Positions 37,830-46,242 of a stretch of 64,000 nucleotides of DNA are shown in pieces. The notes below the pieces were generated by a model, which saw nothing but the letters and a program-made list of their open reading frames with translations, did no database searches and was not told the DNA's origin. Origin of the DNA: Streptomyces cavernae (GTDB taxonomy: Bacteria > Actinomycetota > Actinomycetes > Streptomycetales > Streptomycetaceae). A program made the translations under genes and the position numbers. Every line of letters starts with the position of its first letter. The first letter of the stretch is position 1. The stretch lies in the NCBI RefSeq assembly GCF_004023625.1, contig NZ_ML137714.1:1-64000 (forward strand), in the 5' to 3' direction.

Positions 37830-38189
37830 TCAGCAGGCGCACAGGCAGAACGGGTGCCCTGCCGGGTCGGCGTAAACGCGCCAGCTACGCGAACGGTCAC
37901 CGGCATCCAGGGGTTTCGCGCCGAGGGCCAGCACGCCCCGCTCGGCCGCGTCGAGGTCGTCGACGGTGAGGTCCAGATGGAACTGCTGCGAGGCATCAGC
38001 GGCGGGCCACCTCGGCGGTACGTGGCCGGAGGCGGCCTGGAAGGCGAGCGACGGGCCGCCGGGGACCTCCAGGTCGACCCAGTCGCCTTCGCCCTTGACG
38101 GTGCCGCCGAGCACCTCGGCGTAGAACCCGGCGAGGGCGCCGGGGTCGGGACAGTCCAGGACGACGACTCCGAATGTGGCGAGCGCCAT
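37830..38189 (-). CDS. VOC/glyoxalase superfamily protein B
   Basis: A 119-residue VOC protein, clearly a tandem duplicate of the neighbouring gene (FGVVVLDCPDPGALAGFYAE, SQQFHLDLTVDDLD, WRVYADPAGHPFCLC). The first metal-position His of protein A is replaced by Phe here. Stop to start distance to its copy is 15 bp, so they are one transcript. The promoter must lie in the 98-bp gap to the divergent CGNR regulator, which suggests control by it. ATG at 38189 with AAGGGAGAAG upstream. Confidence 0.85.
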   Translation of the reverse strand: MALATFGVVVLDCPDPGALAGFYAEVLGGTVKGEGDWVDLEVPGGPSLAFQAASGHVPPRWPAADASQQFHLDLTVDDLDAAERGVLALGAKPLDAGDRSRSWRVYADPAGHPFCLCAC

Positions 38190-38287
38190 GAGCTTCTCCC
38201 TTGGTTTCCGGATCCGACGTTACCCATAGAAGGCCGTAACAGGTAACGGTTACTGCATGGTCCCGCATTGGAGGTAACGTCGCAACC

Positions 38288-38794
38288 ATGAATGCCAGAT
38301 CGCCCGCACCCGGAGGGCTCGCGCTTGTGGAAGCCCTGGTGAACACGCTGGATCTGGCGTCGGGCGCCGACCGGCTGGACACGCCGGAGGGGCGGGCCGC
38401 GTTCGGCCTGACGGAGGAGGAGCTGGCGGAGACACGCGAGCTGCGCGAGGCACTGCGGGTGACGTGCCTCGCCCACGCGGGGCATCCTCCGCACCGGGAG
38501 GTGACGCCGCTCGGGGAACTGCTGGCACGGGCACCGCTGCTGGTGACGGTGGACGCCGCGGACGGCTCGGCGGGCCTGACGCCCGCGGACCCGGCCCCGC
38601 TGCGCTCCCGTGTGGCGGCGGCGGTGGCGGAGGCGCTCGCGGCGGGCACCTGGCTCCGCCTCAAGGCATGCGAGCTGCCGGAGTGCCACTGGGCGTATTA
38701 CGACCGGAGTCCCGCGGGGCGGGGTCGGTGGTGCGACATGCAGGTGTGCGGGGCGCGGGCGAAGATGCGGGCTTACCGGGCACGGAAGGGTTAG
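38288..38794 (+). CDS. CGNR zinc-finger (ABATE domain) regulator
   Basis: A 168-residue protein. Residues about 10-115 form the stress-associated ABATE domain, with LVEALVNTLDL at the start and ELREALRV. The C-terminal zinc finger reads CELPECHWAYYDRSPAGRGRWC followed by CGARAKMRAYR. The family's diagnostic CGNR is CGAR here. Such proteins are putative transcription regulators of stress or detoxification genes. It is divergent from the two VOC genes and probably controls them and itself. ATG at 38288. Confidence 0.88.
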   Translation: MNARSPAPGGLALVEALVNTLDLASGADRLDTPEGRAAFGLTEEELAETRELREALRVTCLAHAGHPPHREVTPLGELLARAPLLVTVDAADGSAGLTPADPAPLRSRVAAAVAEALAAGTWLRLKACELPECHWAYYDRSPAGRGRWCDMQVCGARAKMRAYRARKG

Positions 38795-39009
38795 GGCGCC
38801 GCGGGCCGGCGGGCGGAAGGTCAGGTCGCCGAAAGACCGGCACACGGACAGGCCACGGCGCCGAACCGCCGGCACGCGGACGCGCCTCGACAACCACAAA
38901 GGCCCCGCACGCGGACGGGCTACGACACCGAAGCCCCGCAGGCGGACAGGCCACGGCGCCGAAAAAGACCGGCGGGCGGAAAGTCAGGGCGCGCGCCCCG
39001 GCAGTGCGC

Positions 39010-40353
39010 TCAGGCGTTCGGCCGGCCCATCGCGCGGTACGTCCAGCCCGCCTCCCGCCAGACCGTACCGTCCAGGGCGTTGCGCCCGTCCAGCAGGACA
39101 CGGCGCGAGACCACCGAACCGAGCCGGGCGGGATCCAGCTCGCGGAACTCCTGCCACTCGGTCAGGTGCAGGACCACGTCCGCACCGCGCACCGCGTCCA
39201 GCGCGGTGTCCGCGTAACCGAGCGTGGGGAAGACCCGCCGCGCGTTGGTCATGCCCTTCGGGTCGTAGACCGTGACCTGCCCGCCCTGGAGGTGGATCTG
39301 CCCCGCGACGTTCAGCGCCGGGGAGTCCCGTACGTCGTCGGAGTCGGGCTTGAACGTCGCGCCGAGCACCGCGACGCGCTTGCCGAGGAAGGGACCCCCG
39401 CCGAGCGCGTGCCGGGTCAGCTCCACCATCTGTCCGCGCTGCCGCATGTTGATGGAGTCGATCTCACGGAGGAAGGTCAGGGCCTGGTCGGCGCCCAGTT
39501 CGCCGGCGCGTGCCATGAAGGCCCGGATGTCCTTGGGCAGACAGCCGCCGCCGAAGCCGATCCCGGCCCGCAGGAACTTCTTGCCGATCCGGTCGTCGTA
39601 GCCGATCGCCTCGGCCAGCTTGGCGACGTCGCCGCCGGCGGCCTCGCACACCTCCGCCATCGCGTTGATGAACGAGATCTTGGTGGCGAGGAAGGAGTTG
39701 GCGGAGGTCTTCACCAGCTCGGCGGTCGGGAAGTCGGTGACGACGAAGGGAGTGCCCTCCGCGATCGGCGTGGCGTACACCTCGCGCAGCAGCTTCTCCG
39801 CGCGCTCGCCGCGCACGCCGGCGACGATCCGGTCGGGGTGCAGGGTGTCCTGGACGGCGAAGCCCTCGCGCAGGAACTCCGGGTTCCAGGCCAGCTCCAC
39901 CTGGTCCGCCGCCGGAGCGAGTTCGGCGAGCCGCGTGGCCAGCCGTTCCGCGCTGCCCACTGGAACCGTCGACTTGCCGACGACCAGGGCGGGACCGTTC
40001 AGGTGCGGGGCGAGCGAGGCGAAGGCGGAGTCGACGTACGACATGTCGCAGGCGTACTCGCCGTGCCGCTGCGGGGTGTTGACGCAGACGAAGTGGACGT
40101 CGCCGAAGGCCCCCACCTCGGCGTAGTCCATGGTGACGCGGAGCCGCCCGGTGGAGCCCTCGATGCCTGCGACGTGCTTGCGCAGCAACTCCTCGAGCCC
40201 CGGCTCATACATCGGGGCCTCGCCCCGCTTCATCATCGCGATCTTCTCGGGGACGACATCGAGGGCGAGCACCTCGAAGCCCAGTGCGGCCATGGCGGCG
40301 GCGTGGGTGGCGCCGAGATAGCCGGTTCCGATCACCGTGATCTTCAAGGCCAT
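39010..40353 (-). CDS. ugd: UDP-glucose 6-dehydrogenase
   Basis: A 447-residue enzyme that oxidises UDP-glucose twice, using NAD+, to UDP-glucuronate, a precursor for uronic acid polymers of the envelope. The NAD fold begins at once (ITVIGTGYLGATHAAAM). The catalytic Cys near residue 270 lies in GIGFGGGCLPKDIRAF, and the substrate-site Lys precedes it in ELVKTSANSFLATKISF. The sequence would also fit a UDP-ManNAc dehydrogenase more loosely. The start is the ATG at 40353 with TGGAG six bases before. A frame extension to 40395 crosses a region without a ribosome binding site. The divergent neighbour is the acyl-CoA dehydrogenase. Confidence 0.92.
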   Translation of the reverse strand: MALKITVIGTGYLGATHAAAMAALGFEVLALDVVPEKIAMMKRGEAPMYEPGLEELLRKHVAGIEGSTGRLRVTMDYAEVGAFGDVHFVCVNTPQRHGEYACDMSYVDSAFASLAPHLNGPALVVGKSTVPVGSAERLATRLAELAPAADQVELAWNPEFLREGFAVQDTLHPDRIVAGVRGERAEKLLREVYATPIAEGTPFVVTDFPTAELVKTSANSFLATKISFINAMAEVCEAAGGDVAKLAEAIGYDDRIGKKFLRAGIGFGGGCLPKDIRAFMARAGELGADQALTFLREIDSINMRQRGQMVELTRHALGGGPFLGKRVAVLGATFKPDSDDVRDSPALNVAGQIHLQGGQVTVYDPKGMTNARRVFPTLGYADTALDAVRGADVVLHLTEWQEFRELDPARLGSVVSRRVLLDGRNALDGTVWREAGWTYRAMGRPNA

Positions 40354-40462
40354 GGGTGCTCCAGAAAAGTCGGGCGTGGGTGCGGCCCCGAGCATAGTCG
40401 GGGCTCTTGGGGGGCACGTTTCCCGCTGTCACCAAGCTCACGTACCCGCCTGGTCGACGGGC

Positions 40463-40515
40463 CCCTAAAATCTGAGTTACTTAACGGTAGTTAGCGTCAA
40501 CGTGACAGCGTCTTG
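40463..40515. promoter_or_regulatory. Possible operator region upstream of the acyl-CoA dehydrogenase
   Basis: An AT-rich stretch (AAAATCTGAGTTACTTAACG) is followed by TAAC-GGTA-GTTA and by GTCA-ACG-TGAC inverted repeats, ending 15-20 bp before the GTG at 40530. The layout suits a TetR-type repressor of fatty-acid genes. No regulator gene is adjacent. Confidence 0.35.
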
Positions 40516-40529
40516 GAGCGTGAGAGACC

Positions 40530-41687
40530 GTGGCCGGATCGGCTGATTTCGACCTGTACCGTCCGTCCGAAGAGCACGAGATGCTCCGGGACACGATCCG
40601 TTCGCTGGCGGAGGCGAAGATCGCCCCGTTCGCCGCCGCGGTGGACGAGGAATCCCGCTTCCCGCAGGAAGCCCTCGACGCGCTCGTCGCCTCCGACCTG
40701 CACGCGGTACACGTACCCGAGAGCTACGGCGGCGCGGGCGCCGACGCGCTGGCGACCGTCATAGTCATCGAGGAGGTGGCGCGGGCGTGCGCGTCCTCCT
40801 CCCTGATCCCCGCCGTGAACAAGCTCGGCTCGCTCCCCGTGATCCTCTCCGGTTCCGAGGACCTGAAGAAGAAGTACCTGACACCGCTCGCGAAGGGCGA
40901 CGCGATGTTCTCGTACTGCCTCTCCGAGCCGGACGCCGGATCGGATGCGGCGGGCATGAAGACGAAGGCGGTCCGGGACGGCGACCACTACGTCCTGAAC
41001 GGCGTGAAGCGCTGGATCACCAACGCGGGTGTGTCCGAGTACTACACGGTGATGGCGGTCACCGATCCCACCAAGCGCTCCAAGGGCATCTCCGCCTTCG
41101 TCGTCGAGAAGTCGGACGAGGGCGTCTCCTTCGGCGCCCCGGAGAAGAAGCTCGGCATCAAGGGCTCCCCGACCCGCGAGGTCTACCTCGACAACGTCCG
41201 CATTCCCGCGGACCGCATGATCGGCGACGAGGGCACGGGCTTCGCGACGGCGATGAAGACGCTGGACCACACCCGCATCACCATCGCCGCACAGGCCCTC
41301 GGCATCGCCCAGGGCGCCCTCGACTACGCCAAGGGCTATGTCCAGGAGCGCAAGCAGTTCGGCAAGCCCATCGCCGACTTCCAGGGCATCCAGTTCATGC
41401 TCGCCGACATGGCCATGAAGATAGAGGCCGCCCGGCAGCTCACGTACGCGGCCGCCGCCAAGTCCGAGCGCGGCGACAGCGACCTCACCTTCCAGGGCGC
41501 CGCCGCCAAGTGCTTCGCCTCGGACGTGGCGATGGAGGTCACCACGGACGCGGTCCAGCTCCTCGGCGGCTACGGCTACACGCGGGACTACCCGGTGGAG
41601 CGCATGATGCGTGACGCCAAGATCACCCAGATTTACGAGGGCACGAATCAAGTGCAGCGGATCGTGATGGCGCGCAACCTGCCGTAA
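40530..41687 (+). CDS. Acyl-CoA dehydrogenase (FadE25-like)
   Basis: A 385-residue FAD enzyme that makes the trans-2,3 double bond in acyl-CoA. The fold is complete: an N-terminal helical part (EHEMLRDTIRSLAEAKIAPF), the FAD/substrate loop SYCLSEPDAGSDAAGMKTKA near 130, the sheet domain, and the catalytic base in QIYEGTNQVQRIVMAR near residue 370. It is of the type next to purE/purK in mycobacteria (FadE25), here with a toxin-antitoxin islet and a dipeptidase in between. The GTG at 40530 follows GGAGCGTGAGAGACC. Chain length preference cannot be stated. Confidence 0.94.
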   Translation: MAGSADFDLYRPSEEHEMLRDTIRSLAEAKIAPFAAAVDEESRFPQEALDALVASDLHAVHVPESYGGAGADALATVIVIEEVARACASSSLIPAVNKLGSLPVILSGSEDLKKKYLTPLAKGDAMFSYCLSEPDAGSDAAGMKTKAVRDGDHYVLNGVKRWITNAGVSEYYTVMAVTDPTKRSKGISAFVVEKSDEGVSFGAPEKKLGIKGSPTREVYLDNVRIPADRMIGDEGTGFATAMKTLDHTRITIAAQALGIAQGALDYAKGYVQERKQFGKPIADFQGIQFMLADMAMKIEAARQLTYAAAAKSERGDSDLTFQGAAAKCFASDVAMEVTTDAVQLLGGYGYTRDYPVERMMRDAKITQIYEGTNQVQRIVMARNLP

Positions 41688-41709
41688 GTCGCGCCTGTCC
41701 GACGAACAG

Positions 41710-41743
41710 CCGCCCCTCCGTCCGACTTCGGGCAGAGGGGCGG
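41710..41743. terminator. Bidirectional hairpin between acyl-CoA dehydrogenase and yoeB
   Basis: CCGCCCCTC (41710-41718) pairs with GAGGGGCGG (41735-41743) around a 16-nt loop, between two convergent genes, so it may end both transcripts. Confidence 0.7.
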
Positions 41744-41771
41744 AGCGTTCCGGAGTACGGCGCCGGTTCGC

Positions 41772-42035
41772 TCAGTCGTGGTAGTGGTACCGGGCCTTGA
41801 GGATCTTCACTTCTTTGTCGTCCGCTCGGTAGACCAGCCGGTGCTCGTCGTCGATCCGACGGGACCAGTAGCCGGAGAGATCACCTTTAAGCGGTTCTGG
41901 CTTACCGATACCGGCGAACGGGTCGCGCTGGATCTCGCCGATCAGCCGGGTGACCCTTCGGGCCATCTTCCGGTCCGCGCCCAGCCAGTACAGGAAATCC
42001 TCCCAGCCGTCTGGATCGAAATGGACGCTCCTCAC
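41772..42035 (-). CDS. yoeB: Txe/YoeB family toxin (ribosome-dependent mRNA endonuclease)
   Basis: An 87-residue RelE-fold toxin. YoeB cleaves mRNA in the ribosomal A site and stops translation. Family signatures are present: [13 protein letters not shown] near the start, HRLVYRADD near 65, and the C-terminal LKARYHYHD with the histidine/tyrosine end typical of YoeB. The GTG at 42035 overlaps the antitoxin stop by four bases (GTGA), the usual coupling that keeps antitoxin first. The islet interrupts a gene order that is otherwise conserved, so it was probably gained by transfer. Confidence 0.93.
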   Translation of the reverse strand: MRSVHFDPDGWEDFLYWLGADRKMARRVTRLIGEIQRDPFAGIGKPEPLKGDLSGYWSRRIDDEHRLVYRADDKEVKILKARYHYHD

Positions 42036-42304
42036 TCCTCGCCCGCCAGCGCTTCCAGTTCCTCCAGAGTCTTCGGAACCGCGGCGGCGCCAGTCTTGTC
42101 ACGGGCGACGGCCTCCATCAGGCGCCGGGCATTGGCAGGGGAGCGCAGCAGGTAGATGGTCTCCTGCCAGGATTCGTAGTCGTCCGCGGACATCAGAACG
42201 GCGTCGCCACCCTTGGAGCTGATCCGGATGGGCGTGTGATCGTCATTAACACGCTTGATGAGGGGAAACAGGTCCCGGCGTGCCTCACTGGCGCTTATGG
42301 TCAT
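42032..42304 (-). CDS. yefM: YefM/Phd family antitoxin
   Basis: A 90-residue antitoxin. The N-terminal Phd/YefM DNA-binding part ([20 protein letters not shown]) is followed by a disordered C-terminal half that should wrap the toxin ([14 protein letters not shown]). It neutralises YoeB and, with it, represses the operon. A 41-bp palindrome just upstream is the likely operator. The ATG at 42304 has GAGAGGTGACGG in front. Confidence 0.93.
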   Translation of the reverse strand: MTISASEARRDLFPLIKRVNDDHTPIRISSKGGDAVLMSADDYESWQETIYLLRSPANARRLMEAVARDKTGAAAVPKTLEELEALAGEE

Positions 42305-42327
42305 CTGCCGTCACCTCTCATGCGAAC

Positions 42328-42368
42328 GTACCGGAAGATCGTACCATACTGGTACGACTTTCCGGTAC
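42328..42368 (-). promoter_or_regulatory. yefM-yoeB operator palindrome
   Basis: Nested inverted repeats: GTACCGGAA (42328-42336) with TTCCGGTAC (42360-42368), and inside them CGTACC (42340-42345) with GGTACG (42351-42356). All 41 bp are nearly palindromic. On the minus strand it covers the -10-like CAGTATGGT. YefM-type operators are known to be built from palindromes with TGTACA/GTAC cores, and four GTAC cores are seen here. Confidence 0.8.
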
Positions 42369-42382
42369 CGGTCAGTCGGCCG

Positions 42383-43558
42383 TCAGCCGTCCAGTTGATC
42401 CAACGTCGCGTTCGACGGCCCCCGGAGCGCCTGCTGTTCCCGGGCCACGTCCTCCGCCGCGCCCAGCACCCGGACCGCGTTCTGCCAGGTCAGCTTGGCG
42501 AGGTCCGTGGTGGACCAGCCGCGGGTGAGGAGTTCCGCGATCAGGTTGGGGTAGCCGGAGACATCGCTGAGGCCGTCGGGGGTGAAGGCCGTGCCGTCGT
42601 AGTCGCCGCCGATGCCGATGTGGTCGACGCCCGCGACCTCACGCATGTGGTCGAGGTGGTCGGCGACCGTCGACACCGTGGCGACCGGGCGCGGGTGCTG
42701 CTCCTCGAAGGCGCGGTGGACCTTCATCGCGTCCGCGGTGGTGTCGAGGTGGTGGAAGCCGTGCGCGCGCATGTTCTCGTCCGCCGCGGCCGTCCAGTCC
42801 ACCGCCTCCTGCAGCACGAACTTCGGCACGAAGGTGACCATGGCGATGCCGCCGTTGCCCGGGAGGCGTTCCAGGACGTCGTCGGGGATGTTGCGCGGGT
42901 GGTCGCAGACCGCGCGGGCCGAGGAGTGGGAGAAGATCACGGGCGCGACGGAGGTGTCCAGCGCGGCGCGCATCGTCGTCGCCGCCACATGGGAGAGGTC
43001 CACCAGCATGCCCAGGCGGTTCATCTCTCGCACCACCTCGTGGCCGAAGGCCGTCAGCCCCCCCACCCGCGGCTCGTCCGTCGCCGAGTCCGCCCACGGG
43101 ATGTTGTCGTTGTGGGTGAGGGTCATGTAGCGCACGCCCAGCGCGTACAGCCCGCGCAGCGCGCCGAGGGAGTTCTCGATGGAGTGGCCGCCCTCCGCGC
43201 CCATCAGCGAGGCGATGCGGCCCTCCGAGCGAGCCGCCTCCATGTCGGCCGCGGTCGACGCGGCCCGCAGATCCTTCGGGTGACGGTCGATCAACTGCCG
43301 TACGCAGTCGATTTGTTCGAGCGTCGAGGTGAGCGCGCCGGGCAGGTCCGCGCGGACGTACACCGACCAGTACTGCGCCCCGACCCCGCCCGCGCGCAGC
43401 CGCCGCAGGTCGGTGTGGAGGTGGGCGCTCTGGTCGGCGGCGATGTCGCGCGCGTCCAGGTTGTAGCGGACCTGCTCGCGCAGTGCCCACGGCAGGTCGT
43501 TGTGGCCGTCGACGATGGGGAAGTCGGCCAGCAGGTTCAGGGCCTCGGAGAGGGACAT
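42383..43558 (-). CDS. Membrane-dipeptidase-like (M19) dipeptidase
   Basis: A 391-residue dinuclear zinc amidohydrolase of the renal dipeptidase family. These hydrolyse dipeptides, some with D-residues. Metal-site motifs are VDGHNDLPW near residue 18, [11 protein letters not shown] near 125, DLSHVA near 187 and [15 protein letters not shown] near 215. No signal peptide is visible, so it acts in the cytoplasm. I remember the S. coelicolor homologue (SCO3058) as structurally characterised, with L-dipeptide activity. The stop of purE lies five bases before its start side, on the same strand, so a purK-purE-dipeptidase transcript is likely. Confidence 0.92.
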   Translation of the reverse strand: MSLSEALNLLADFPIVDGHNDLPWALREQVRYNLDARDIAADQSAHLHTDLRRLRAGGVGAQYWSVYVRADLPGALTSTLEQIDCVRQLIDRHPKDLRAASTAADMEAARSEGRIASLMGAEGGHSIENSLGALRGLYALGVRYMTLTHNDNIPWADSATDEPRVGGLTAFGHEVVREMNRLGMLVDLSHVAATTMRAALDTSVAPVIFSHSSARAVCDHPRNIPDDVLERLPGNGGIAMVTFVPKFVLQEAVDWTAAADENMRAHGFHHLDTTADAMKVHRAFEEQHPRPVATVSTVADHLDHMREVAGVDHIGIGGDYDGTAFTPDGLSDVSGYPNLIAELLTRGWSTTDLAKLTWQNAVRVLGAAEDVAREQQALRGPSNATLDQLDG

Positions 43559-43563
43559 CCGCG

Positions 43564-44109
43564 TCAGCTCCCCGCGCCGAAGCCGAAGCCGGAGCCCGCG
43601 GCGCCCTCGACCTTGGCCCGCAGCCGCTTGCCCTTCTCCCGGGCCTGGTCACCCAGGTCCTGCTGGAACTCCCGCATTCTCACCAGGAGTTCCTCGTCGT
43701 GTGCGGCGAGCATCCGGGCGGCGAGCAGCCCGGCGTTGCGGGCCCCGCCGACCGAGACCGTCGCCACCGGGACGCCGGCCGGCATCTGCACGATGGAGAG
43801 CAGACTGTCCATGCCGTCCAGGTGCTTCAGCGGGACGGGCACACCGATGACCGGCAGCGGGGTGACGGAGGCCAGCATGCCCGGCAGGTGGGCCGCGCCG
43901 CCCGCGCCCGCGATGATCGCCTTCAGTCCGCGCTCCGCGGCCTGCTCGCCGTACGCGATCATCTCGTGCGGCATCCGGTGCGCGGAGACCACGTCCACCT
44001 CGTACGGGATCTCGAACTCGTCCAGGGCCTTGGCCGCGGCCTCCATGACGGGCCAGTCGGAGTCCGAGCCCATGACGATGCCCACCAGGGGGCCGACTTC
44101 GGTGGTCAT
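43564..44109 (-). CDS. purE: N5-carboxyaminoimidazole ribonucleotide mutase
   Basis: A 181-residue PurE class I enzyme. It moves the carboxyl group of N5-CAIR to give CAIR in purine synthesis. [26 protein letters not shown] and [13 protein letters not shown] contain the active-site Ser, His and Gly-rich loops. Its ATG (44109) overlaps the purK stop by four bases (ATGA), so the two steps are coupled. The C-terminal 20 residues are Gly/Ala/Ser-rich and vary in the genus. The longer frame to 44781 is antisense-like and is rejected. Confidence 0.96.
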   Translation of the reverse strand: MTTEVGPLVGIVMGSDSDWPVMEAAAKALDEFEIPYEVDVVSAHRMPHEMIAYGEQAAERGLKAIIAGAGGAAHLPGMLASVTPLPVIGVPVPLKHLDGMDSLLSIVQMPAGVPVATVSVGGARNAGLLAARMLAAHDEELLVRMREFQQDLGDQAREKGKRLRAKVEGAAGSGFGFGAGS

Positions 44110-45245
44110 TCGGTGATGGTGCCTCTCAGATAGCCGGCAGCGTGACGGGCGCGGTCCAGCACGTCGTCGAGGTCGTCGCCGTAGGTGTTGACGTGGCCGA
44201 CCTTGCGGCCGGGCTTCACGTCCTTGCCGTACATGTGGATCTTGAGTTGTGGGTCGCGGGCCATGCAGTGCAGGTACGCGGAGTACATGTCCGGGTAGTC
44301 GCCGCCGAGGACGTTGACCATGACCGTCCACTTCGCGCGCGGGCGCGGGTCGCCGAGCGGGAGGTCGAGGACGGCGCGGACGTGGTTGGCGAACTGGGAG
44401 GTGATCGCCCCGTCCTGGGTCCAGTGGCCGGAGTTGTGGGGGCGCATGGCGAGTTCGTTGACGAGGATGCGTCCGTCGCGGGTCTGGAACAGCTCGACCG
44501 CGAGATGGCCGACCACGCCGAGTTCCTTGGCGATGTTGAGGGCCAGCGCCTCCGCCTTGAGGGCGAGTTCCTCGTCGAGGCCGGGCGCCGGGGCGATGAC
44601 CGTGTCGCAGACGCCGCCGACCTGCTGCGACTCGACGACGGGGTAGGCGACCGCCTGCCCGTGGGGGGAGCGGACGACGTTCGCGGCGAGCTCGCGCACG
44701 AAGTCGACCTTCTCCTCCGCGAGGACCGGGACGCCCGCGCGGAAGGGGTCGGCGGCCTCCTCGGCCGAGTCGACGACCCACACGCCCTTGCCGTCGTAGC
44801 CGCCGCGGACGGTCTTGAGGACGACCGGGAAGCCGTCCCCCTCCGCGGCGAACGCGGCGACGTCCGCCGGGTCGCTCACGATGCGGTGCCGCGGGCAGGG
44901 CACGCCGATCGCGTCGAGCTTCGCGCGCATCACGCCCTTGTCCTGGGCGTGCACCAGCGCGTCGGGGCCGGGACGCACGGGGATGCCGTCCGCCTCCAGG
45001 GCCCGTAGGTGCTCGGTGGGTACGTGTTCGTGATCGAAGGTGATCACGTCGCAGCCCTGCGCGAAGGCACGCAGCGTGCCGAGGTCGCGGTAGTCGCCGA
45101 TGACGACGTCGCTGACCACCTGCGCCGCGGAATCCTGCGGGGTGTCACTGAGGAGCTTGAACCTGATGCCGAGCGGGATGCCCGCCTCGTGGGTCATACG
45201 AGCGAGCTGGCCCCCGCCGACCATGCCGACTACCGGGAACGTCAC
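44106..45245 (-). CDS. purK: N5-carboxyaminoimidazole ribonucleotide synthase
   Basis: A 379-residue ATP-grasp enzyme that carboxylates AIR with bicarbonate and [21 protein letters not shown] at the N-terminus, [15 protein letters not shown] near 145 and [14 protein letters not shown] near 265 are the typical PurK blocks. The start is the GTG at 45245. The 22-residue extension to 45311 is Arg/Gly-rich and unlikely. It is divergent from the GtrA gene with 260 bp between. Confidence 0.96.
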   Translation of the reverse strand: MTFPVVGMVGGGQLARMTHEAGIPLGIRFKLLSDTPQDSAAQVVSDVVIGDYRDLGTLRAFAQGCDVITFDHEHVPTEHLRALEADGIPVRPGPDALVHAQDKGVMRAKLDAIGVPCPRHRIVSDPADVAAFAAEGDGFPVVLKTVRGGYDGKGVWVVDSAEEAADPFRAGVPVLAEEKVDFVRELAANVVRSPHGQAVAYPVVESQQVGGVCDTVIAPAPGLDEELALKAEALALNIAKELGVVGHLAVELFQTRDGRILVNELAMRPHNSGHWTQDGAITSQFANHVRAVLDLPLGDPRPRAKWTVMVNVLGGDYPDMYSAYLHCMARDPQLKIHMYGKDVKPGRKVGHVNTYGDDLDDVLDRARHAAGYLRGTITE

Positions 45246-45505
45246 GCACCCAGGGTATCGGCCCCGTCGGGGCCGGTTCCCTGCCCCGCCCCCGGACCCC
45301 GCTCGTCGCACGCCGGAGGGGCCGAAATGCTCCCCGTCGAGGAGAACCTCCGGCGAACCCCACAGGAATCAGCAATTCCGGGGCGGTTTCCGCTCAAAAT
45401 TCGTCACAAGCGAGCCACATCCGAGCTGTCTCCACCGGCGCACCCGGGAACCGCTGGTTAGCATGGCCCCACTGACGTATTCGAACGGACGGGGGCCGAC
45501 AGACC

Positions 45506-46048
45506 ATGAGCAGGGGTTCCTCGGGGCTTCATGCGCGGCCCCCCAGCGCCGTCCGGCAGCGGATGGACCGGCTCATGCGCGAGGTGGCCAAGTTCGGCGC
45601 GGTCGGCGGCGCGGGGGTTCTCGTCAACTTCCTCGCGTTCAACCTGGTACGGAGCGTCACTGACCTGCAGGTGGTCCGCGCCAGCGTCATCGCCACGGTC
45701 GTCGCCATCGTCTTCAACTACCTCGGCTTCCGTTACTTCACCTACCGTGACCGCGACCGCGGCAGCCGCACCAAGGAGATGACGCTCTTCCTGGTCTTCA
45801 GCGCCATCGGCCTGGTGATCGAGAACGGCGTCCTGTACGTGGCCACGTACGGCCTCGGCTTCGACAGCCCGCTGCAGAGCAATGTCTGGAAGTTCCTCGG
45901 CATGGGCATCGCGACACTGTTCCGCTTCTGGTCGTACCGCACCTGGGTCTTCCGCGCGCTCCCGGCCCGGGAGACCGTCGTCAGGGCCGAATCGTTCCTC
46001 GAGGAGGCCCGCACACCGCGCCAGCAGCGGCAGCGTGTGCGCAGCTGA
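45506..46048 (+). CDS. GtrA family membrane protein
   Basis: A 180-residue protein with four membrane helices (about residues 28-48, 58-78, 93-115, 122-145). GtrA/DPMS-like proteins are thought to flip lipid-linked sugars, such as undecaprenyl- or polyprenyl-phosphate sugars. FGAVGGAGVLVNFLAFNLV, FNYLGFRYFTYR and FWSYRTWVF are typical. The C-terminus is basic. It lies next to purK as in mycobacteria (Rv3277-like) and may serve the envelope glycan genes upstream. TAGCAT near 45459 is a -10 candidate. Confidence 0.9.
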   Translation: MSRGSSGLHARPPSAVRQRMDRLMREVAKFGAVGGAGVLVNFLAFNLVRSVTDLQVVRASVIATVVAIVFNYLGFRYFTYRDRDRGSRTKEMTLFLVFSAIGLVIENGVLYVATYGLGFDSPLQSNVWKFLGMGIATLFRFWSYRTWVFRALPARETVVRAESFLEEARTPRQQRQRVRS

Positions 46049-46088
46049 GCCGCCGGGCGGGCTTCCGCGCGGCATTGGCAGGAGTACC

Positions 46089-46242
46089 GCAGGGCGCTGA
46101 GCGAGCTTCCGCCGGGCGCTGAGGGGGCTTCCGCAGGGCGCTGAGCGGGCTTCCGCATGACGCTGAGCGGGCTTCCGCATGACGCTGAGGGAATCCCCGC
46201 AGGGCGCTGAGCGGCCTTCCGCAGGGCGCTGAGCGGCCTCAG
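46089..46242. repeat. 22-bp tandem repeat, seven copies
   Basis: Units GCAGGGCGCTGAGCGGGCTTCC and variants start every 22 bp at 46089, 46111, 46133, 46155, 46177, 46199 and 46221. The array spans the 190-bp gap between the convergent GtrA and sensor kinase genes, and the kinase stop codon (46239-46241) lies in the last unit. Confidence 0.95.
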
